From NCBI RefSeq assembly GCF_030403505.1, contig NZ_JAUEMJ010000001.1, positions 369,752 to 433,751 of the forward strand: DNA of 64,000 nucleotides, written 5' to 3'. The position numbers and the translations under genes were made by a program. The notes below the pieces were generated by a model that saw only the letters and a list, made by a program, of their open reading frames with translations, did no database searches and was not told the origin of the DNA. Every line of letters starts with the position of its first letter. Positions within the stretch are counted from its first letter, which is position 1. Positions 44,469-53,450 of this stretch are shown here, piece after piece. The stretch comes from Glycomyces tritici. Its GTDB lineage: Bacteria; Actinomycetota; Actinomycetes; Mycobacteriales; Micromonosporaceae.

Positions 44469-45068
44469 GTGACCGATTCCACAGCGAGCCGCAGACGCGG
44501 CGACGACCTCGAACGCGCGATCTTCGAGGCCGCCCTGGAGGAGTTGGCCGAAGTCGGGTACGCCAACCTCCGCATGGAGGCCATCGCCGCCCGCGCCAAG
44601 GCCGGCAAGGCGTCCCTCTACAAGCGCTGGCCCGACCGCGCGCACCTCGTGCGCGCCGCCGCCCGCTACAAGGCGACCGAGGTCGAGACCGATTTCGAAC
44701 CGAGCGACGACGTGCGCGCCGACTTCGCGCGCGTCATGCGCTTCATCGCCGACTACCAGAACGGGCCCTTCGGCGAGGCCATCCGCGGCTGGGTCGGCGA
44801 GCTCGGCTCCTCCCCCGCCGACGAGGCCGAGGCCGAGGACCTGCGGCAGCGGATCGAGACACCGCGCATCATGGTCTTCGCCAAGATCCTCAAGCACGGC
44901 GTCGAACGCGGCGCGGTCCGCCCCGAAGCCCTCCAGCCGCGCGTGGTGAACCTCGCCCCGAACCTGCTCACCCACTACTTCCTCACCCGCGGCCACGCCG
45001 CCCCGCAGCAGGTCGTCGACGAGATCCTCGACCAGGTCGTGATGCCCCTGATCACCGCCGACCGCTGA
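44469..45068 (+). CDS. TetR-family regulator of the MFS pump, 199 aa
   Basis: N-terminal helix-turn-helix RMEAIAARAKAGKASLYKRW at residues about 35-55. The C-terminal half is a TetR_C-like ligand domain. GTG start at 44469 with GGCCG just upstream. Probably represses itself and the divergent pump through the TAGTGAACG palindrome. Confidence 0.88.
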   Translation: MTDSTASRRRGDDLERAIFEAALEELAEVGYANLRMEAIAARAKAGKASLYKRWPDRAHLVRAAARYKATEVETDFEPSDDVRADFARVMRFIADYQNGPFGEAIRGWVGELGSSPADEAEAEDLRQRIETPRIMVFAKILKHGVERGAVRPEALQPRVVNLAPNLLTHYFLTRGHAAPQQVVDEILDQVVMPLITADR

Positions 45069-45081
45069 CCCGCGGGCACGC

Positions 45082-45115
45082 CGCAGGGCCGGACGGTTTC
45101 CCGTCCGGCCCTGCG
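45082..45115. terminator. Terminator between TetR and rtcB
   Basis: CGCAGGGCCGGACGG (45082-45096), loop TTTC, perfect 15-bp complement 45101-45115. Serves convergent genes. Confidence 0.85.
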
Positions 45116-45122
45116 GTGCCGA

Positions 45123-46310
45123 TCACCCCTTGACGCAGACGACCTGGCGCAGCCGCGCCACGATCTCCACCAGGTCCGACTGGGCGGCCATGACCTGCTC
45201 GATGTCCTTGTAGGCGCCGGGGATCTCATCGAGCACCCCAGCGTCCTTGCGGCACTCGACGCCCTCGGTCTGGGCGATCAGGTCCTCGGCGGTGAAGCGC
45301 CGCTTCGCCGCGTTCCGGCTCATCTTCCGGCCCGCGCCGTGCGAGGCCGACTCGTAGGCCTCGCCGTTGCCCAGCCCGCGCACGATGAAGCTCGAAGCGC
45401 CCATCGAACCCGGGATGATCCCCATGTCCCCCAGGCCCGCCCGGATGGCGCCCTTACGGGTGACCAGGAGGTCCTGGCCGTCATGGGTCTCCTCGGCCAC
45501 GTAGTTGTGGTGGACTGAGATCTCCGGTTCGAAGCGGACCTTCGCGAACCGCTTCTTGACGACCTGGCGCAGCAGCGCCATCATGACCGCCCGGTTGCGG
45601 CGCGCGTACTCCTGCGCCCAGTACAGGTCGCGCCGGTAGGCCTCCATCTGCGGCGTGTCCGACACGAACACCGCCAGGTCGGGGTCCGGCAGGGCCGCGT
45701 TGTGCGGCAGTCCCTTCGCCTTCTCGATGTGGTGCTGCGCCAGCGCGTTCCCGACGTAGCGGGAACCGGAGTGGAGCATCAGCCAGACCTGTCCGTCATC
45801 GGATAGACAAACTTCGATGAAGTGGTTGCCTCCGCCCAGGGTGCCGAGCTGCTTCATCGCCTTCGCCTCGGTCCGCCGGGCCACCTGCGGGGCCAGGTCG
45901 TCGAAGCCGGACCAGAACTCGTGCCAGCCGTGCAGGCCTGTCTTGACGTGGCCGGTGTCGACCGAGTTCTTGTGCATGGCCTGGCCGACCGGAATGGCGG
46001 CCTCGATCGCCGAGCGGAGCCGCCCGAGGTCGTCGGGCAGGTCGTCGGCGGTGAGCGAGGTCCGCTGCGCGGTCATGCCGCAGCCGATGTCCACCCCGAC
46101 CGCGGCGGGCGAGACCGCACCGCGCATCGCGATGACGGAGCCGACCGTGGCGCCGATGCCGTAGTGCACATCGGGCATAACCGCCACACCGTGAACCCAG
46201 GGGAGCTTCGCGATGTTGTGGAGCTGGCCGAGCGCCTGCGGCTCGACCGAGTCGACGTCGCCCCACAAGCGGATCGGAGCCGCCTTGGACTTGAGGTCGG
46301 TGAAGGACAT
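45123..46310 (-). CDS. rtcB: RNA-splicing ligase RtcB, 395 aa
   Basis: GTP-dependent, Mn-requiring 3'-phosphate/5'-OH RNA ligase for RNA repair. Metal-site motifs are VGVDIGCGM (near residue 75), GGGNHFIEVC, LHSGSR and VHHNYV. The guanylate-accepting His is in SHGAGRKMSR near residue 335. Length matches the shorter bacterial RtcB subgroup. No archease or RtcA/RtcR gene is adjacent. The upstream 231-bp gap holds one DnaA-box-like site and nothing else recognised. Confidence 0.95.
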   Translation of the reverse strand: MSFTDLKSKAAPIRLWGDVDSVEPQALGQLHNIAKLPWVHGVAVMPDVHYGIGATVGSVIAMRGAVSPAAVGVDIGCGMTAQRTSLTADDLPDDLGRLRSAIEAAIPVGQAMHKNSVDTGHVKTGLHGWHEFWSGFDDLAPQVARRTEAKAMKQLGTLGGGNHFIEVCLSDDGQVWLMLHSGSRYVGNALAQHHIEKAKGLPHNAALPDPDLAVFVSDTPQMEAYRRDLYWAQEYARRNRAVMMALLRQVVKKRFAKVRFEPEISVHHNYVAEETHDGQDLLVTRKGAIRAGLGDMGIIPGSMGASSFIVRGLGNGEAYESASHGAGRKMSRNAAKRRFTAEDLIAQTEGVECRKDAGVLDEIPGAYKDIEQVMAAQSDLVEIVARLRQVVCVKG

Positions 46311-46335
46311 GGAGGGACTCCTCTCGAAAGGACAT

Positions 46336-46344
46336 TGTGGACAA
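46336..46344 (-). promoter_or_regulatory. DnaA box, single
   Basis: TGTGGACAA is the complement of a perfect TTGTCCACA box, 26 bp upstream of the rtcB start on the same strand. Single, so possibly chance. Confidence 0.4.
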
Positions 46345-46541
46345 CTGGCCGAGTTGCGATCTTAATGTTCCTACGCGCCGATGCGAAAGATCAACACATT
46401 TAAAGCGCGTCTCGGTCGGCGACAACCGTGAGTGCGGACTGCATCAATTTGACCCGCCTTGCCTCAGCGCTCGTCCAACCGCGCACAGTAGAGCGGCGAT
46501 CGAATTGAGGCGGCAGTGCGGCGATCTCGACCCGTGAGTCC

Positions 46542-47456
46542 TTATTGGAGCGCTTCGACCAGGAGGTCCGTGAGGGCCTTCGCGTACTGGCCGTCCGGGT
46601 CGTAATCGGGGTCGAAAACGGTGAGGTCCATGCCTGCGCAGCGGTCGTCGGCGGCACAGGTGGTGATGAGCTGGCTCAGCTCACCGAGGGAGATGCCGCC
46701 AGGTGCCGGGCCGTCCACGGCCGGCATCACTGAGGGGTCGAGGACGTCCGTGTCAACATGGAGCCAGAACGTCGCCACGTCCCCCAGCGAGTCCAGCGCC
46801 CACTCCGCCGAGCGGCCGACGCCGTTCGCGCGCAGCGCGGGCACCGTGCGCATCGCGACACCGGAGGCCTCGAGCTCGACCCGGTGCGGGTCGTCGGCCC
46901 GCAGACCGAGCACCACGAGGTGGTCGGTGTCGACATAAGGGCGGAGCCCGCCGATGTCGGTGAGATCGGGCTGGCCGCGGCCGGTGGCCAGGGCCAGTTC
47001 CTCCGCCGCCGCCGCGCCCACGTACTGCGAGTTCCCGGGGTGGCGGAAGTCGGAGTGCGCGTCGATGAAGACCAGACCGCGGCCCCGGCGGTCGCGTTCG
47101 GTGCGCCTGCGCGCCGCCAGCGCGGGGCCGAGGAGGATCGAGCAGTCGCCGCCGAGGACGAGCGGGAAGCGCCGCTCCTGCCACAGGCGTTCGACCCGGT
47201 CGGCGAGGCGCCGCGTGTACTCGGCGATGGCCTTGGCCTGGCCGACGCCGTCGCCGGGGCGCCACGCGGAGGCGTCGAAGCGCGGCGGGGTGAGGCATCC
47301 GGCGTCCACGGCGTTGAGGCGCGAGAGGAGGCGGTGGTCGCGGAGCGCGCCGGGGGCTTTGGCGCAGCCGGGGACGGTGCTGGGGGTCGGCGGGCGCAGT
47401 CCGAGGTTGGAGGGCGCGTCGAGGACCGCGATGCGTCTTGATCGAGTCGCTGGCAA
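46542..47456 (-). CDS. Arginase/ureohydrolase-family protein, 304 aa
   Basis: Binuclear-metal hydrolase fold of arginase, agmatinase and formimidoylglutamase. Metal motifs are GGDCSILLG (near residue 100), DAHSDF (near residue 130) and HVDTDVLDP (near residue 230). The first motif is usually GGDHS, so a metal-ligand His is replaced by Cys here; some arginase-family proteins show this. Start is TTG at 47456, right after GGGAGGTGA, the best Shine-Dalgarno in this region. Substrate cannot be named; arginine, agmatine or a guanidino compound is possible. Adjacent to rtcB but no evidence of an operon link. Confidence 0.8.
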   Translation of the reverse strand: MPATRSRRIAVLDAPSNLGLRPPTPSTVPGCAKAPGALRDHRLLSRLNAVDAGCLTPPRFDASAWRPGDGVGQAKAIAEYTRRLADRVERLWQERRFPLVLGGDCSILLGPALAARRRTERDRRGRGLVFIDAHSDFRHPGNSQYVGAAAAEELALATGRGQPDLTDIGGLRPYVDTDHLVVLGLRADDPHRVELEASGVAMRTVPALRANGVGRSAEWALDSLGDVATFWLHVDTDVLDPSVMPAVDGPAPGGISLGELSQLITTCAADDRCAGMDLTVFDPDYDPDGQYAKALTDLLVEALQ

Positions 47457-47602
47457 CGCTCACCTCCCACAAGGCACCGGCCTCGTTAGCTTGTCACAGC
47501 GGACGGCCCCGGCACCAGCTCCGGCGGTCCACCGAACGGCCGAACCTCCGCGTCACGAGGTGGCGCGGAGGTTCGGGTCGCCTTGCGGCGGTGGTCTATC
47601 GG

Positions 47603-49021
47603 TTAGAACAGGACGGCGCTGAGTTTGCGGCGGGCCTTCGCGACGGCCGGGTCGTCGACGCCGGCGACGGTGAACAGCTCGACGAGGCGCTTGCGCAGCC
47701 GTTCACGGTCCTCGCCGAAGTTCTTGGCGACGAGCGCGATGAGCCGCTCGTAGGCGGCCTCGGCCTGGCCGGAGAGGAGCTGGAGGTCGGCGGCGGCGAG
47801 GGCCGCGTCGATGTTGTCCGGGTCGGCGTCGCTGATGGCGACGGCGTTGTCGGGCAGGGCGCCCACGCGCCGCAGCATCCGGACCTGCGCGAGCCCGGCT
47901 TCGGCCTCGCCGGACGCCGGGTGGTTCTTGAGGTACTTGTCGTAGGCGGCCTCGGCGGCGTCGAGCTGGCCTTCGACCATGAGGTTCTCGGCGTTGGCGA
48001 GCTCGGGGTCGAGCGGCTGGGGCACGTCGAGGCCGGCGGCCTGCGTGACGCGGCCGATCCACTGGCGCAGGCCCTGCTCGGTCTGCGGTCCTTGGAGCAG
48101 GTCGAGCGGGCGGCCCTGGGCGAGCGCGACGACGGCGGGCAGCGACTGGAGCTGGAGGGCGGCGGCGAGCTGCTGGTTCTGCAGCACGTCGGCCTTCGCG
48201 AGCACCCACGCGCCGCCGGCCTCGGCGGCGAGCCGCTGCAGGATGTCGCGCACTTGGAGGCTCTCGGGCACCTGGTCGGCCCAGAAGGCGACGATGACCA
48301 GCGCGTCGAGCGAGCGCTCGAGGACTTCGGTCTGGACGGTCGCGTCGGTGACGTCGATCGCGAGGACGCCGCTGCCGGGGAGGCCACCCTGCTGCGCCTG
48401 CGCGGCCTGCTGCTGTGCGGCGGCCGCGAGGGTGCTGAGGTCGACGCCTCCGGAGAATCGTGACGGTACCTGGTCGCTCATAGTGGTGATTGTTCCATTC
48501 TCATCGTGGCTGGGGAGTGGGGGCCGGTCGCGGTGTGGGACGCGGCGCGGCGGGAATAAGCGGCGTCCGGCGGCTTCGTCGCGGCCTTTGCAGGCGAGGC
48601 GGTCGGCGCGTTCGTTGCCGGGGTCGCCGGCGTGGCCCTTGACCCAGCGCCAGTCGACGTTGTGGCGGGCGGCGGCCTCGTCGAGGCGGCGCCACAGGTC
48701 GGCGTTCTTGACCGGTTCCTTCTTGGAGTTGATCCAGCCGTTGCGCTTCCAGCCGTTCATCCAGGTGGTGATGCCGTTGCGCACGTATGAGGAGTCGGTG
48801 TAGAGCACGACGTCCATGGGCCGCTTGAGGGTCTCCAGGGCCTGGATGGCGGCCATGAGCTCCATGCGGTTGTTGGTGGTGGCCTTCTCGGCTCCGTAGA
48901 GCTCCTTCTCGTGCGCACCCCACTGGTAGTAGACGCCCCAGCCCCCCGGGCCGGGGTTGCCGGAGCACGCCCCGTCGGTGTAGATGACGGCGGTGTCCTC
49001 GTTCGCGTCCGGTTTCGGCAT
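47603..49021 (-). CDS. rnhA: RNase HI fused in frame to YbbN/CnoX-like thioredoxin-TPR protein, 472 aa
   Basis: Residues 1-150 are RNase [47 protein letters not shown] carry the full catalytic set (Asp, Glu, Asp, His, Asp). Residues 181-472 are the co-chaperone-like part, starting [15 protein letters not shown], with a thioredoxin fold whose CxxC site is replaced ([11 protein letters not shown]) and a C-terminal tetratricopeptide region. They are joined by an Arg/Pro-rich linker containing a rare TTA codon. The frame is continuous, but an ATG at 48481 could start a separate ybbN gene of 293 codons. Either a fusion or a lost stop or frameshift; GC composition of the linker is consistent with non-selected sequence. 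Confidence 0.7.
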   Translation of the reverse strand: MPKPDANEDTAVIYTDGACSGNPGPGGWGVYYQWGAHEKELYGAEKATTNNRMELMAAIQALETLKRPMDVVLYTDSSYVRNGITTWMNGWKRNGWINSKKEPVKNADLWRRLDEAAARHNVDWRWVKGHAGDPGNERADRLACKGRDEAAGRRLFPPRRVPHRDRPPLPSHDENGTITTMSDQVPSRFSGGVDLSTLAAAAQQQAAQAQQGGLPGSGVLAIDVTDATVQTEVLERSLDALVIVAFWADQVPESLQVRDILQRLAAEAGGAWVLAKADVLQNQQLAAALQLQSLPAVVALAQGRPLDLLQGPQTEQGLRQWIGRVTQAAGLDVPQPLDPELANAENLMVEGQLDAAEAAYDKYLKNHPASGEAEAGLAQVRMLRRVGALPDNAVAISDADPDNIDAALAAADLQLLSGQAEAAYERLIALVAKNFGEDRERLRKRLVELFTVAGVDDPAVAKARRKLSAVLF

Positions 49022-49031
49022 GAACGCCAGC

Positions 49032-49619
49032 TTAGTCGGCGAGGGCGGTGACGGCTTCGATGGCCAGCAGGACGCCGATCACGAGGAACAGGCCGGAGGA
49101 GACGTAGCGGACGACCTTCTCGGGGATGCGTTTGGCGATCCAGGCGCCGGCGAACACGGCGAGGAGGTCGGCGGCGAGCATGCCGGCGGTGCCGCCGATC
49201 CAGACGCCCCAGGGGTTGTAGCTGGAGCCCATGCCCATGGCGATGAGCATGGTCTTGTCGCCGAATTCGGCGAGGAACATGGCGGTGACGATGGTGAGCA
49301 GGCCGGTGCCGCGTTCCTTGATGGGGCCGTCGTCCTCGTCGTCGTCCTTCTCGGGTTTGAGGCCCCAGAGGCCGAAGCCGATGAACATGACCGCGGCGGC
49401 GAGGCGGATCCAGTCGGTGGGGAGGAGGTTGCCGACGGCGGCGCCGACGCCGACGGAGAGGCCGATGAGTGCGCCGATGGCGATCACGAGGCCGAGGATG
49501 ACGGTTCGCATCCGGTACTTGGTGGCGAACGTGAGGGCCATGAGCTGGCTCTTGTCCCCCATCTCGCCGAGGAAGACGGCGCCGAAGGCGATGCCTGCGG
49601 CGATGAGCAATGCGTCCAT
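49032..49619 (-). CDS. TMEM165/GDT1 (UPF0016) family Mn2+/Ca2+ exporter, 195 aa
   Basis: Six-helix cation:proton antiporter built of two repeats. Both carry the hallmark E-x-G-D-(K/R)-(T/S) motif: [13 protein letters not shown] near residue 18 and [13 protein letters not shown] near residue 115. An acidic, Asp-rich loop separates the halves. The yybP-ykoY-type riboswitch upstream and the family make manganese export the most likely function. It overlaps nothing; rnhA-ybbN is next, 10 bp downstream on the same strand. Confidence 0.9.
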   Translation of the reverse strand: MDALLIAAGIAFGAVFLGEMGDKSQLMALTFATKYRMRTVILGLVIAIGALIGLSVGVGAAVGNLLPTDWIRLAAAVMFIGFGLWGLKPEKDDDEDDGPIKERGTGLLTIVTAMFLAEFGDKTMLIAMGMGSSYNPWGVWIGGTAGMLAADLLAVFAGAWIAKRIPEKVVRYVSSGLFLVIGVLLAIEAVTALAD

Positions 49620-49694
49620 TGAGGGTGATCCTCCCAGTGTTCACGCCGGGAGGAGGGCAGTCGCGGACCTCGACCCGGCCGTACGGCCTTGGTC

Positions 49695-49801
49695 GAAGGT
49701 CTCGCTCGCCCCGGGATCCGAGGCCGTGCGGCCGGGTCCGGTCTCGGCGAGCCGAGTGGGACCAGTATGTCGACCGCAGCGTTGGGAGCTACTCCCCTTC
49801 T
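49695..49801 (-). promoter_or_regulatory. yybP-ykoY manganese riboswitch
   Basis: On the minus strand the RNA begins GAAGGGGAGUAGC and contains GUCGACAUACUG, the two most conserved stretches of this class, and ends GCGAGACCUUC. GAAGG at the 5' end pairs with CCUUC at the 3' end (P1). A -10-like TATAGT precedes it at 49811-49816. Downstream, CCUCCC can pair with GGGAGG, hiding the Shine-Dalgarno of the exporter gene 9 nt before its ATG. Placement ahead of a UPF0016 exporter is a classic association for Mn2+ sensing. Confidence 0.85.
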
Positions 49802-49816
49802 GCGCTGGCAACTATA

Positions 49817-49852
49817 CGCGCGGACCCCTCGCGGTGGCGACGGGTCCGCGCG
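49817..49852 (-). terminator. Terminator of the MFS gene
   Basis: CGCGCGGACCC (49817-49827) pairs with 49842-49852, with an inner TCGC/GCGA stem. It ends 19 bp past the MFS stop and lies over the promoter of the riboswitch transcript. Confidence 0.8.
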
Positions 49853-49870
49853 TGAGGTGCGCCGCGCCGG

Positions 49871-51106
49871 TCAGGCGGGGGTGGAGGCGGTCGCCTTGTC
49901 GGCGTGCGGTTCCGTGGCGCGGTCCTTGAAGAGGCGGTGGAGGGTGAGCGGTCCGGCGAAGGCCGCGAAGGCGGCGAGCACGGTGGGGACGAGGAGTCCG
50001 GTCGTGATGGTGGTGGCCTCGGCGATGTACCCGATCGCGGCGGGGCCGATGAGGAGCCCGGCGGAGCCGGACATGGAGATGAGCGCGACGTTGGAGGGCG
50101 TGCCGCCGGCTTGTCCGATAGCGCTGAACAGGACCGGGACGATGATGGCGATGCCGCTGCCGGCGAGGAGCCATCCGGTCCAGGCGAGGGGGAGGCCGCC
50201 GGCCGCATCCGAGACCAGGACGAGGACGTACCCGGCGAAGGCCAGGGTGCCGGCCCACAGGAGGGTCGGGCCGGGGCCGAGTCTGGCGCGGATGGGGTCG
50301 CCGAAGAGCCGGAAGACGGTCATGGCGACGGCGAAGACGGTGTACGAGAGGGGTGCGAGCGCGGCGTCGGCTTCGAGGGCGTTGGCGGCGTGGAGGTTCG
50401 CCCAGTCAATCGCGCCGGACTCGATGAGGTGGCCGCCGAGGCCGAGGACGAACAGGGCGGCGAGGAGCAGCGCGCCGATGCGGCGGACGGGGGCTCCGCT
50501 GCTGCCGCCGGAGTTGTCTCGACCCGGTGGCGGCAGCAGCGGACGTGTGCAGGCGGCCATGGCGACCGCGCTGATGAGGGCGACGGCGACGAGGACGCCC
50601 TGACCGCCGAAGCCGATGCCCAGGGCGAGGGCCGTGACGGCGCCGGCGAGGGCGCTGCCGAGGCTCCAGAGGCCGTGGAACGCGGAGATGATGGGGCGGC
50701 CGTAGCGCTGCTCGAGCTCGACCGAGTGGGCGTTGATGCCGACTTCGATGAAGCCGACGCCGATGCCGTAGAGCGCGGCGGCGGCGAGGAGCGTCGTGTA
50801 GTTCGGGGCGAGGGCGGGTGCGATGAGGACCAGTTGCGTGGCGGGGGCGGTCCACAGGAGCAGTCTGCGGCTGGTGACGCGGTCGGCGATGCGCCCGGCG
50901 AGGACCATAGCGCCGAGGCCGACGAGCTGGATGAGCAGGAGCGCGGTGCCGAGCTTCGCCTCGCCGAGGCCGAGCCGGGCGTCGATGCCGGGCAGTGAGG
51001 CGGCCCAGGCGCCCATGACGAAGCCGGAGGTGGCGAAGGCGCCGTGCAGCCCGATGCGGGCGCGGCGCAGGACCAGCGGGTCCAGGGTGTTCGTTGCGGT
51101 GGGCAC
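49871..51106 (-). CDS. MFS transporter, 411 aa
   Basis: Twelve-helix major facilitator with a sugar-efflux/FucP-like look: GSAGLLIGPAAIGYIAE near residue 350 and GLWSLGSALAGAVTALAL near residue 145. The motif A-like GRIADRVTSRRLLL is present after helix 2. Start GTG at 51106. Divergent from a ROK repressor, so a sugar or sugar-like substrate is plausible. Substrate unknown. Confidence 0.85.
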   Translation of the reverse strand: MPTATNTLDPLVLRRARIGLHGAFATSGFVMGAWAASLPGIDARLGLGEAKLGTALLLIQLVGLGAMVLAGRIADRVTSRRLLLWTAPATQLVLIAPALAPNYTTLLAAAALYGIGVGFIEVGINAHSVELEQRYGRPIISAFHGLWSLGSALAGAVTALALGIGFGGQGVLVAVALISAVAMAACTRPLLPPPGRDNSGGSSGAPVRRIGALLLAALFVLGLGGHLIESGAIDWANLHAANALEADAALAPLSYTVFAVAMTVFRLFGDPIRARLGPGPTLLWAGTLAFAGYVLVLVSDAAGGLPLAWTGWLLAGSGIAIIVPVLFSAIGQAGGTPSNVALISMSGSAGLLIGPAAIGYIAEATTITTGLLVPTVLAAFAAFAGPLTLHRLFKDRATEPHADKATASTPA

Positions 51107-51159
51107 AGCCGTTGTGGTCCTTGCGGTCGCGACGGAGGCGGGTCCGGTGACGACCCGCC

Positions 51160-51235
51160 ATTTTTGTTCTCGTCACGAACATAACAAGAGCCCGGCCGTC
51201 CCGTCAAGGATTATGTTCGAGCCAGACACAAAAAT
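51160..51235. promoter_or_regulatory. Divergent promoter with two copies of a 23-bp motif
   Basis: The 23-bp element starts ATGTTCG and ends ACAAAAAT. Copy 1 lies on the minus strand at 51160-51182, copy 2 on the plus strand at 51213-51235; they match at about 18 positions and face away from each other between the MFS transporter and the ROK regulator. These are probable ROK operators. Confidence 0.65.
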
Positions 51236-51261
51236 TTCGGTGCGGCTGGCATAATCCCTGC

Positions 51262-52437
51262 ATGCCCCAGACGATGACCAGCGCCGACCTCCGCATTCGC
51301 AATCAGGTCCGGCTGCTGCGCGCCGTCCACGACGCCGCCGCCCCGTTCACCAGGGCCGAAGCCGCCCGGCTGCTCGGCATCGGCCGCAACACCGCCGCCG
51401 CCCTCGTCGGCGAGTTGGAGCGGGCCCGGCTCCTCCACGAGGTCCCGGCCGAGACCGGCGGACGCGGGCGACCCACGACCCTGCTCGTACCGCACCCCGA
51501 AGGGCCCCTGGTGCTCGCGGTCGACTTCCGGGAGGACACCTGGACGCTCGCCGCCGTCGAACTCGGCGGCGCGGCCACCGAACTCGAGACCGGCGAACAC
51601 GACCGCACCCCGGCGGTGTTCGACGAGATCCGCGCGGCCGTGGCGCGCCACGACACTCCGCGACTGGCGATGCTCGGCTTCGCGACCTCAGGCCCGATCC
51701 GCGACGGCCACCGGCTCCACATCTCGCACCTCGGCTGGGACGAGGTCGAGCTCGACTCGGTGCTCGGCGCGGGCTGGCCGCCCGCCGTGATCGACAACGA
51801 CGCCCGCCTCGCCGGGCTCGCCGAATCACGACGGGGCGCGTTGCGCGGCATGGGCACCGCGATGCACTTCCACATCGACTTCGACATCGGCGGCACCCTG
51901 CTGCTCGCCGGGGACGCGCAGCGCGGGGCGCACAACATCGCCGGCGAGTTCGGACACATGCCGCTCACCGGGTCCACACTGGAGTGCATGTGCGGCGTGC
52001 GCGGCTGCTGGAGCCTCGACGTCGGTGCGAACGCGCTCGTGCGGCGATTCGGGAAGCAGCCGGGCTACGGCACGGGACGCGAACTGGCGCAGGAGATCCT
52101 GCGCCGCGCCGAAGACGGCGAACCGGAGGCGGTGGCGGCGCTGGACGAGAACGCGGCGGCGCTCGGCAAGGGGCTCGGGGCACTCGCGAACGCCCTCGAT
52201 CCGGAGGCGATCAGCCTCTCAGGGCTCGGCGTGGACCTGATCCGATTGCGACGCAACCTGATCGAGGACGCCTGCCGCGAGCAGCTGATGGCGTTCCGCC
52301 GAGACGAGCCGCCGCAGATCCTCGCGGGCACGGTAGGAGCGGCGGGTCCGCTGACGGGCGCCGCCGAGATCGCCTGGGACGGGATCCTGGATCCTGACTG
52401 GCTTCGAAATTCCCTGCGGAACCGTTCAGGACGGTAG
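51262..52437 (+). CDS. ROK-family transcriptional regulator (zinc type), 391 aa
   Basis: N-terminal winged helix (TRAEAARLLGIGRNTAAALV, residues about 30-50), then a ROK sugar-binding fold. The zinc motif is intact in TLECMCGVRGCWSL (near residue 240) and a HNIAGEFGHMPL segment precedes it. The protein is likely to sense a sugar and control the divergent MFS transporter. The stop codon overlaps the convergent lipoprotein gene by 12 bp. Confidence 0.85.
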   Translation: MPQTMTSADLRIRNQVRLLRAVHDAAAPFTRAEAARLLGIGRNTAAALVGELERARLLHEVPAETGGRGRPTTLLVPHPEGPLVLAVDFREDTWTLAAVELGGAATELETGEHDRTPAVFDEIRAAVARHDTPRLAMLGFATSGPIRDGHRLHISHLGWDEVELDSVLGAGWPPAVIDNDARLAGLAESRRGALRGMGTAMHFHIDFDIGGTLLLAGDAQRGAHNIAGEFGHMPLTGSTLECMCGVRGCWSLDVGANALVRRFGKQPGYGTGRELAQEILRRAEDGEPEAVAALDENAAALGKGLGALANALDPEAISLSGLGVDLIRLRRNLIEDACREQLMAFRRDEPPQILAGTVGAAGPLTGAAEIAWDGILDPDWLRNSLRNRSGR

Positions 52438-53415
52438 CCGGCCAGCCGCAATAATGTCTTGAGCCAAGCTGAGCATCTCATCGGTGCGCTCCTTGAAGGC
52501 GAAGAACTCCTCTTCATTGGCGCTCACATATTCGATCATGTATTCCCAGTAGACATCGGATTGAATACCCTCGAGACCTGTTTCCTCGTGGCAAACCGCA
52601 TCTACTGCAGCAACCGATAGAATGATCTCATCGAATTCTTTCTCCAGCGCTTGCCGCTCGGCATCTCCAGCCTGGATTGCGCTCTGCTGGTAACCGCCCA
52701 CCTGCATACCGAGATCCATGTAGATGCTGAACGGTTCGTCATATTCGAATCCTGCAGCTTCCATGCAGATCGACCACTCAATCCGAGCATCGAAGACCCG
52801 TTCGTCCTGCTCCCAATCGGTTCCCCCTCGCGCACCGGCAAGTCCCGCATGCACCAGAAAGTCTGGGTAGTTTCCATCCGCCAGAGTGTCTTCAGCCCGC
52901 CGCAGGCATCCACCTCCTGCACGTTCAACCTCTCCGAGCTCAGGCAGGTTTATAGTCTCGGGCGTCATCTCCGAAGACCCGTAGAACGCTGCAAAGTATG
53001 CTTCTTGATCCGCAATAGACTGTTGATCAAATTCGCTCGGCTCTTCCAGATAGCTGATGTCTCCGTCATCCTCGATTTCAACGAAGGTGGTGTCGACTCC
53101 CGACTCCAATCCGATTCCGTAAATCTCAACGGGAGGCAGCGAGAGATCTGGCTTAGTCAAGACGCTCTGCCCCAGCCAGGCTTTCATATCCTGATCGACT
53201 TCGAACTCAAGTTCCGGAGGATGAAGCTCGAAGCCCTGTTCCTCCATGCAGACCCTGGCGACTCGATCAAGGGCCTCTTCAATCGCCGTATCGGCGTTGT
53301 TGTTGGCCAGTAGGACTGCCTCAGCAGCCTGTCTATCAATTGACCCTGAACCGCTCGCACAGCCGACCAGTGTCACTACGAGCATGGCCGGAACAAGGAT
53401 TCTAAAGCTCGACAT
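52426..53415 (-). CDS. Hypothetical lipoprotein, 329 aa, AT-rich gene
   Basis: Type II signal with lipobox LVGCASG (Cys near residue 19). The mature part is acidic and contains three Cys-x-x-x-x-Gly segments of similar type (CMEEQGFEL, CMEAAGFEY, CHEETGLEG), and one GGGCLRRAED. Such Cys-Gly-(F/L) repeats occur in several uncharacterised actinobacterial secreted proteins. The gene is visibly AT-richer than its neighbours and uses codons with A or T third bases, suggesting transfer. Its stop lies inside the 3' end of the ROK gene. Confidence 0.7.
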   Translation of the reverse strand: MSSFRILVPAMLVVTLVGCASGSGSIDRQAAEAVLLANNNADTAIEEALDRVARVCMEEQGFELHPPELEFEVDQDMKAWLGQSVLTKPDLSLPPVEIYGIGLESGVDTTFVEIEDDGDISYLEEPSEFDQQSIADQEAYFAAFYGSSEMTPETINLPELGEVERAGGGCLRRAEDTLADGNYPDFLVHAGLAGARGGTDWEQDERVFDARIEWSICMEAAGFEYDEPFSIYMDLGMQVGGYQQSAIQAGDAERQALEKEFDEIILSVAAVDAVCHEETGLEGIQSDVYWEYMIEYVSANEEEFFAFKERTDEMLSLAQDIIAAGRLPS

Positions 53416-53450
53416 GACTCATCCCAAGAACAATCTGGACTCAGAGCCAT

